Shown piece by piece: positions 50,864-56,198 of a DNA stretch of 56,198 nucleotides. Positions within the stretch are counted from its first letter, which is position 1; each line of letters opens with the position of its first letter. A model generated the notes under the pieces. It had not been told where the DNA came from. It searched no databases and was given only the letters and a program-made list of their open reading frames with translations. The position numbers were made by a program, and so were the translations under genes. Origin of the DNA: an uncultured Clostridia bacterium (GTDB lineage Bacteria; Bacillota; Clostridia; Christensenellales; Aristaeellaceae); contig CAMOVR010000006.1 in assembly GCA_946627565.1 (NCBI GenBank), forward strand, positions 1 to 56,198, read 5' to 3'.

Positions 50864-52303
50864 GTGATTGAGTTCCAGAATGACGACACAGGCAGCTTTG
50901 CTTCCATAAAAGTGGTCGGATGCGGCGGTGGCGGCAACAATGCCATCAACCGCATGATCGAAGCAGGACTGAAAGGCGTGGAATTCATCTCGATAAACAC
51001 AGATCTTCAGGCGCTGAATATGTCCAATGCAGAGAATAAGATCCAGATTGGCGGCAAGCTGACCAAGGGTCTTGGTGCCGGAGCTGTTCCGGAGGTTGGA
51101 CGCCGTGCTGCAGAAGAGAGCCGCGAAGAAATTGCGCAGGCTCTTGAAGGCGCGGATCTGGTGTTTGTGACCGCCGGCATGGGTGGCGGAACAGGTACAG
51201 GCGCTGCACCCATCGTGGCAGAAGTTGCCAGGGATGTGGGCGCACTGACTGTGGCCGTTGTAACCAAGCCTTTTGCCTTTGAAGGCGTACAGCGCACACG
51301 CAACGCTGAGGCCGGCATTGCCGATCTGAAGCAGCGCGTGGATACGCTGGTGGTGATTCCCAATGACCGTCTGCTCCAGGTGGTCAGCAAGGGCACCAGT
51401 CTGGTGGAAGCGTTCCGCACTGCCGATGATGTGCTCAGACAGGGTATTCAGGGCATCTCTGACCTGATTGCTGTTCCCGCGCTTATCAACCTTGACTTTG
51501 CTGACGTCAAGACCGTTATGGAAAGCGGCGGTCTTGCCCACATGGGCATCGGCACAGCCAGCGGCGAGAACCGCATGATCAAGGCTGCCGAAGACGCCAT
51601 CTCCAGCCCGCTGCTTGAAACCAATATTGACGGTGCACGCGCTGTGCTGATCAATGTGACCGGTTCTTCTGACATGAGCATCATGGACATCAACGAAGCG
51701 GCCAACAAGATCATGAAGAGCGCTGATACCGAGGCCAATATCATCTTCGGTGCCAACGTGGATGAAAATCTGGGCGATGAGGTGCGCATCACGGTTATCG
51801 CCACCGGATTTGAAAAGACACCCTTCCCGCCCAGGGATCCGGTCCGCAAGCCCAGGGAACAGGAAAATGACCGGCTGGTTGGCAGCGCCACCCCGTATGC
51901 ATCTTCCTCTTCTTTCTCCTCCATGGCTTCGGCTCCTTCCCGCAGCAGGGACTATGATGATTATCAGACCCAGTCCCAGCAGCCTGCCACGGAGCATACC
52001 GCCACGTACATCAGCAATCGTCATTCCATGGGCGTGCCCAATGTACAGCCCAGTTTCCAGGGCGGAGGCTATTTCAATCCGCAGCAGTCAGGCGGATTCC
52101 AGCAGCAGCCGATGCAGCAGCCTCAGTATGGTCAGCAGCAGGTTTTCCCGCAGCAGCCGCAGAGCACCTACCAGCCGACCTTCAGCAGCACATCCCAGAT
52201 GCAGGGAGTTCAGCAGCCGGCACAGGGCGACGTTTCTCAGGATTCATTCAAAGTCCAGAAGGATGCCAACGGAATTCCGAACTTCCTTCACAGAAGAAAG
52301 TAA
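50864..52303 (+). CDS. ftsZ: Cell division protein FtsZ (GTG start)
   Basis: This 479-residue tubulin homologue forms the Z ring. GTP-binding [13 protein letters not shown], signature [17 protein letters not shown]7 loop [11 protein letters not shown]. After the globular part (about 318 residues) comes a very long linker, Gln/Pro/Ser rich (QQQP repeats), and the conserved C-terminal peptide [10 protein letters not shown] that binds FtsA. GTG 50864 is preferred: AGGAGG is seven bases upstream. An ATG at 50846 would overlap that ribosome site. Confidence 0.95.
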   Translation: MIEFQNDDTGSFASIKVVGCGGGGNNAINRMIEAGLKGVEFISINTDLQALNMSNAENKIQIGGKLTKGLGAGAVPEVGRRAAEESREEIAQALEGADLVFVTAGMGGGTGTGAAPIVAEVARDVGALTVAVVTKPFAFEGVQRTRNAEAGIADLKQRVDTLVVIPNDRLLQVVSKGTSLVEAFRTADDVLRQGIQGISDLIAVPALINLDFADVKTVMESGGLAHMGIGTASGENRMIKAAEDAISSPLLETNIDGARAVLINVTGSSDMSIMDINEAANKIMKSADTEANIIFGANVDENLGDEVRITVIATGFEKTPFPPRDPVRKPREQENDRLVGSATPYASSSSFSSMASAPSRSRDYDDYQTQSQQPATEHTATYISNRHSMGVPNVQPSFQGGGYFNPQQSGGFQQQPMQQPQYGQQQVFPQQPQSTYQPTFSSTSQMQGVQQPAQGDVSQDSFKVQKDANGIPNFLHRRK

Positions 52304-52318
52304 TGTGAAGAAACATAG

Positions 52319-52345
52319 AGCCACGGCGAAGAACCGTGGCTTTTA
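52319..52345 (+). terminator. ftsZ terminator
   Basis: AGCCACGG-CGAAGAA-CCGTGGCT is followed by TTT. The following gene begins 20 bases downstream. Confidence 0.75.
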
Positions 52346-52365
52346 TGTTTAGAAGAGGTATTGAA

Positions 52366-52923
52366 ATGCAGGGAGAACATGTGCTTTTCCGCAGGGCGGA
52401 GCTGGATGACATCCCGGCTGTTGCTGCCATCTATGACGAGATCCATGCCATGGAAGAGAGCGGCAAAGCCTCCACCGGATGGAAAAGGGGTATATACCCT
52501 ACAGAGAAAAACGCACTGGAAGCATGTAATGCCGGTGAACTGTTTGTGGAGGTAGTCGGCGATACCATCGTTGCTTCCGCCAGGATCAACCAGGTACAGC
52601 CGGATGCCTACCGGCAGGGAAACTGGAGTGAGAAGGCAGAAGACAGTCAGGTTATGGTTCTGCATACACTGACGGTGTCTCCTTCCTTAAGCGGACGCGG
52701 TTATGGCTCCGCCTTCATGGCTTTCTATGAGAAATATACCGCGGAACATGGCTTAAGGATCATACGGATCGATACAAATGAGATCAACACCCGGGCCAGA
52801 GAGATGTATCGGTATCTGGGATATAAGGAAGCAGGCGTTGTTCCCTGTGAATTCAACGGCCTGAAAGACGTCAATCTGGTTCTGCTGGAAAAACGGCTGC
52901 AGATCAGCGACGAAGAGAACTGA
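52366..52923 (+). CDS. GNAT-family N-acetyltransferase
   Basis: This 185-residue acetyltransferase has the acetyl-CoA motif A: VLHTLTVSPSLSGRGYGSAFMAFYEKYTAE (about 102-130; R/Q-x-x-G-x-G/A form as SGRGYGS), then motif B IRIDTNEINTRAREMYRYLGYKEAG. ATG 52366 has AGAGGT eight bases upstream. An in-frame ATG at 52336 lies within the ftsZ terminator. The acceptor is unknown. Confidence 0.85.
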   Translation: MQGEHVLFRRAELDDIPAVAAIYDEIHAMEESGKASTGWKRGIYPTEKNALEACNAGELFVEVVGDTIVASARINQVQPDAYRQGNWSEKAEDSQVMVLHTLTVSPSLSGRGYGSAFMAFYEKYTAEHGLRIIRIDTNEINTRAREMYRYLGYKEAGVVPCEFNGLKDVNLVLLEKRLQISDEEN

Positions 52924-52991
52924 TATCTGTGCGCACGTGAATGTGAGCACATGCGGTAACATTGTATATGGCAAATCATGTGAAGTTGGGC

Positions 52992-52997
52992 TATAAT
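52992..52997 (+). promoter_or_regulatory. -10 of the binding-protein gene
   Basis: TATAAT about 30 bases before the ATG; the -35 (TGGCAA, 52969-52974) is poor, so an activator may be needed. Confidence 0.4.
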
Positions 52998-53026
52998 GCC
53001 TGTATATTGATGAAGGAGGCAGCATT

Positions 53027-54526
53027 ATGCGCAGAATGCTGGCATGCGTACTGTGTCTGATTTTTCTGCTGAGCCTGGCTGTGTCTGCTCCGGCAGAGAG
53101 CGCGGGGAAGACATATGTCATGGCAGGTTATGACACAGAAGACAGCAAACATGTATGGGACGACAATCTGTTCTTCCGCAGGATGGCGGAAAGAACCGGC
53201 ATTGATTTTACCTTTCAGGAATATACGGACGAGACTGAATGGAAAACGGTCAAGGCAAATATGAAGCCGGGCAGTGAGCTCCCGGATGTACTTTTCAAGG
53301 CTTCCCTGACAGAGGATGAGACCCAGGCCATGTATGAAGCCGGTGTCCTGATTGATCTGAAGCCTTATCTGGAAACCTGGGCGCCCAATCTGTCCGCCCT
53401 GCTTAAGGCTCATCCGGAGTATGAAAAGGCCATTACCCTCAGGGACGGGGCCATCGTGGCACTGCCGCAGATCAACGGGCTCCCCACCAACAATGTGATC
53501 TGGATCAACCAGACCTGGCTGAACCGCCTGAAGCTGGATATGCCCACAACGGCAGATGAGCTGACAGAGGTCCTGAGGGCTATGCAGTCCCAGGACCCCA
53601 ACCGCAACGGAAACAGGGATGAGATCCCCATGACCTTCACCGGTCTCTGGGATCTGAAGTTCCTGGCTCATGCCTTTGGCATGACGCCCAATGACTATGG
53701 GATTGAAGTTGTGGACGGTCAGGTGGTTTTTGATTACACCACAGATCAGTACAGGGCTTTCCTGACCTGGCTGCATACCCTGTATGAAGAGAACCTGATT
53801 GACCACAACGGCTTCCTGACGCTGGACACTGCCCGGGCCGTGACGGATGCCAATGCGACCATTCCCTTTGGCTGTGTGTTCGGACCTACGGTTATGAATA
53901 TGCTGCCTTCCTCGGTTATGAACGACTACACGGTACTGATCCTTTCCTATGACGGGAAAACGGTTTACAGGGAACTGCTGGGTGAGGTGTTCCGCGGTAC
54001 ATTTGCCATCACCAGCAGCTGCGAGAATCCCGGGGAACTGCTCTCCTGGGTGGACTATCTCTACTCGGAAGAGGGCTGCTACCTGGCTGCGTCAGGTCAG
54101 CTCCACGATGAGTACGAAGTAACCAGCGACGGTGCATGGTACTGGGTGGATGACATTGAAACCGTACAGGCCTCCATTCTGGTGGACTCCACCATTTCCG
54201 AAGGCAATGTCACGCCCATGTATATGTCCGCATCCTATCAGCTGGCATTTGACAATGAAGAAGCCAGAAATGCCGTGGAAGGGCTGAAAAAGCTGCACGA
54301 AATCGCTGTGTATCCCTATCCTCTCATGTATATGACGGCGGAGGAAAAAGCAGAGATTGCGCAGATCTGGGGTGGACTTGGCAGCTGGTGCGAGATCGCC
54401 ATGACATGGTTCATCACAGGGGAACAGGAACTGACGGATGAAAACTGGGCTGCTTTTGTTAGCAATGCAGAAGAAAAAGGGGCAGGGCGTCTAACCGCGG
54501 CTTTCCAGAAGCTTCTGAATGAGTAA
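53027..54526 (+). CDS. Extracellular solute-binding protein without adjacent transporter
   Basis: This 499-residue family-1-type binding protein (LipO/LplA-like) has a signal peptide cleaved near APA-ES and no lipobox. It contains an EF-hand-like loop, DPNRNGNRDEIP (about 192-203), seen in many such clostridial proteins and likely to bind calcium. AAGGAGG precedes the ATG. No permease follows; the next gene is a galactokinase-family kinase, so a sugar or glycoside substrate is reasonable but unproven. Lack of a lipid anchor is unusual for a one-membrane cell. Confidence 0.82.
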   Translation: MRRMLACVLCLIFLLSLAVSAPAESAGKTYVMAGYDTEDSKHVWDDNLFFRRMAERTGIDFTFQEYTDETEWKTVKANMKPGSELPDVLFKASLTEDETQAMYEAGVLIDLKPYLETWAPNLSALLKAHPEYEKAITLRDGAIVALPQINGLPTNNVIWINQTWLNRLKLDMPTTADELTEVLRAMQSQDPNRNGNRDEIPMTFTGLWDLKFLAHAFGMTPNDYGIEVVDGQVVFDYTTDQYRAFLTWLHTLYEENLIDHNGFLTLDTARAVTDANATIPFGCVFGPTVMNMLPSSVMNDYTVLILSYDGKTVYRELLGEVFRGTFAITSSCENPGELLSWVDYLYSEEGCYLAASGQLHDEYEVTSDGAWYWVDDIETVQASILVDSTISEGNVTPMYMSASYQLAFDNEEARNAVEGLKKLHEIAVYPYPLMYMTAEEKAEIAQIWGGLGSWCEIAMTWFITGEQELTDENWAAFVSNAEEKGAGRLTAAFQKLLNE

Positions 54527-54561
54527 ATGTACATAATCTCAGACGGGGAGGACAACGGGCT

Positions 54562-55839
54562 ATGGGCGTATACGAAGATATGAGGGCCAGGCTTGAAACG
54601 GAAGAAGTCAGAGAGCAGCTGGCCTATCTGTACGGCGATGGAAATCAGATGCCTGAAAGGCAGACAGAGCGGTACAAGGACCTTCTCAGGAAGCATGAAC
54701 AGTTTTTTCATACCCAGCAGACGATCCATCTGATTTCAGCCCCCGGGCGGATGGAAATCGGCGGCAACCATACGGACCACAATCACGGGAAAGTTCTGGC
54801 TGCATCCGCCAGCCTGGATACCCTGGCTGTTGTGTCCCCGAGGCAGGATAAGATGGTGCGGGTGCGCTCGGAAGGATATCCGCTCATTGAAGTGGACCTG
54901 AAGAACCTCGCCCCCAGGGAAAATGAAAAAGCCCGCACCGCTGGTCTGATCCGCGGCGTGGCGGAGAGAATGGCAAAGCTGGGGTACAAGGTCGGCGGAT
55001 ATGAAGCCACTGTCACCAGCTCCGTGGTCTCCGGCAGCGGTCTGAGCTCTTCTGCAGCCTACGAGGTTCTGACGGCGGCAATCTTTGATAACCTCTTCAA
55101 CGGGGGAACCATGGATTTCAAGACAAGCGCCATGGTGTCCCAGTATGCAGAGAACGTGCATTTCGGCAAGCCCTCCGGGCTGCTGGATCAGATGGCAAGT
55201 GCCGCAGGCGGTCTGGTAACGGTGGACTTTAAGGACCAGCAGCCTCAGGTCCGGGCCATGAAGTATGATTTTGCGAAAAAGGGCTATGCCATCTGTGTGG
55301 TGGCCCCTGGCGGAAGTCATGCCAATCTGACGGACCATTATGCAGCGATTCCTGCTGAGATGAAGCAGGTGGCCGGTTTCTTCGGAAAGGGATTCCTCAG
55401 GGAAGTTCCCTATGAAGAATTCCTGGAGAATATCGGAAACCTGAGAAAGAAGGTTTCCGACAGAGCCGTCCTGCGTGCGCTGCATTTCTATGAAGAGAAC
55501 AACCGGGTGGATGCACAGGTGGCGGCACTGGAAAGGGATGATATCCAGGGCTTCTTCAAGGAAATCATTGCCAGCGGCCGTTCATCCTTCATGTATCTGC
55601 AGAATATCTATGCGGTCCCCGACAAACAGCCCCTTTCCCTGGCACTGGCCCTGGCAGAAAAGATCCTGGACGGTGCCGGTGCATGGCGCGTGCATGGGGG
55701 AGGATTTGCCGGTACAACGCTGAACTTTGTCCCGCTGGAGAAGCTGCAGGAGTTCCGCACTGTCATGGAGGCTGCCTTTGGGGATAAATCCTGCCTTGTT
55801 CTGAACATTCGTCCTGTGGGTGCCTATAAGCTGAAATAA
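54562..55839 (+). CDS. Galactokinase-family GHMP kinase
   Basis: This 425-residue sugar kinase has motif 1 PGRMEIGGNHTDHNHG (canonical PGRxNLIGEHTDYNxG: Arg, His and Asp kept; Glu replaced by Asn, Tyr by His), motif 2 GSGLSSSAA, the catalytic Asp in GLLDQMASAAGG and motif 3 GGGFAGTTL. The altered sugar-binding motif 1 makes the exact sugar uncertain; galactose is likeliest by family. An N-terminal helical extension of about 55 residues precedes motif 1. GGAGG lies about ten bases before the ATG. Confidence 0.82.
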   Translation: MGVYEDMRARLETEEVREQLAYLYGDGNQMPERQTERYKDLLRKHEQFFHTQQTIHLISAPGRMEIGGNHTDHNHGKVLAASASLDTLAVVSPRQDKMVRVRSEGYPLIEVDLKNLAPRENEKARTAGLIRGVAERMAKLGYKVGGYEATVTSSVVSGSGLSSSAAYEVLTAAIFDNLFNGGTMDFKTSAMVSQYAENVHFGKPSGLLDQMASAAGGLVTVDFKDQQPQVRAMKYDFAKKGYAICVVAPGGSHANLTDHYAAIPAEMKQVAGFFGKGFLREVPYEEFLENIGNLRKKVSDRAVLRALHFYEENNRVDAQVAALERDDIQGFFKEIIASGRSSFMYLQNIYAVPDKQPLSLALALAEKILDGAGAWRVHGGGFAGTTLNFVPLEKLQEFRTVMEAAFGDKSCLVLNIRPVGAYKLK

Positions 55840-55868
55840 CAGAGTGCCGGAAAAGCCGGCGCAGGCAT

Positions 55869-55909
55869 AAAAAACGGTGGTACGGGAAACGCATGTACCA
55901 CCGTTTTTT
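55869..55909 (+). terminator. Terminator behind the GalK-like gene
   Basis: AAAAAACGGTGGTAC and GTACCACCGTTTTTT pair perfectly over an 11-base loop. Confidence 0.92.
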
Positions 55910-56076
55910 ATACCGTGTGAGTAAATGTGTGAGTGAATCGGTTTTACACCATCCTGACCTGACCGGTCACTCCGGAAGCATGCCCCAGGCAAAGCCCTTT
56001 CGTATGCCCTTTCATGTGTCCTATCGTGTGCCTTTTTTGTGTTTTTGGCTTATTTCCAGACCCTTCTGGAGGGTGC

Positions 56077-56112
56077 AAAAACTCCCGGAAACCTTTTGCT
56101 TCCGGGAGTTTT
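56077..56112 (-). terminator. tRNA-Thr terminator
   Basis: AAAACTCCCGGAA pairs with TTCCGGGAGTTTT, placed just 3' of the tRNA on the minus strand. Bases 55910-56076 hold nothing recognisable. Confidence 0.85.
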
Positions 56113-56118
56113 CTGAAG

Positions 56119-56191
<73 letters not shown>

Positions 56192-56198
56192 AACAGTC

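Overview
This window looks like the chromosome of a fairly GC-rich Clostridia-type Firmicute, possibly a gut or rumen member of the Christensenellales (the lineage is inferred; no marker was searched). The signs are a MurE with a DNPR motif (meso-diaminopimelate wall), mraZ/ftsA/ftsZ in one block, type III glutamine synthetase, YhaM, a UmuC-like polymerase next to a YolD-like gene, a CtsR-type heat-shock operator, and strong Shine-Dalgarno sites that often drive GTG or TTG starts. I see no prophage, insertion sequence, CRISPR array or rRNA. There is one tRNA (Thr-GGT) and one RNase P RNA.

Layout. 1-5272 (mostly minus): a secreted OB-fold-like protein, then a complete carbohydrate ABC importer in the order ATPase, permease, permease, binding protein. 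The binding protein carries both a lipobox and a C-terminal membrane helix. 5440-7411 (minus): rarA and a TetR-type regulator. 7852-11863 (plus): purA, then hisH-hisF-hisC. 11896-14196: tadA (minus) diverging from a Y-family polymerase and its overlapping YolD-like partner. 14284-15480 (minus): RNase P RNA with a TTG-start polysaccharide deacetylase directly behind it. 15630-21121 (plus): rplI, dnaB, yhaM, a lipoprotein, a UgtP/MGDG-synthase-like glycosyltransferase and a PlsY-like acyltransferase. 21179-22981 (minus): an orphan sugar-binding protein and a YbaK-type editing protein. 23124-29843 (plus, with one minus gene): pfkA, two coupled M15 carboxypeptidases, hsp20, a CapA-like protein and a P1-family peptidase. 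29901-34996 (minus): an ABC_sub_bind-type importer and glnN. 35160-37424 (plus): a GH65 maltose-phosphorylase-like enzyme. 37488-40908 (minus): an SH3 protein, rsfS and a NadD-YqeK fusion. 41472-52303 (plus): a zinc-ribbon protein, a metallophosphoesterase and a reduced division/cell-wall cluster mraZ-ftsL-murE-mraY-murD-ftsQ-ftsA-ftsZ. 52366-55839 (plus): an acetyltransferase, another orphan binding protein and a galactokinase-family kinase. 56119-56191 (minus): tRNA-Thr.

How it fits together. Most of the window is core information processing, wall synthesis and division. Interleaved is a carbohydrate theme: three solute-binding proteins with sugar or extracellular-solute character, a GH65 phosphorylase, a GalK-like kinase and phosphofructokinase. 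The most interesting signals are regulatory. Three CtsR heptads lie on the hsp20 promoter. 10-bp-spaced MraZ-like repeats overlap the mraZ ribosome-binding region, with a second, inverted set about 270 bp upstream. There is a PurBox-like inverted pair upstream of purA, and an unassigned structured stretch downstream of hsp20. No complete unknown system is evident. The reduced division cluster with its extended N-termini, the doubly anchored binding protein and the post-hsp20 structured region are the best candidates for something not yet described.
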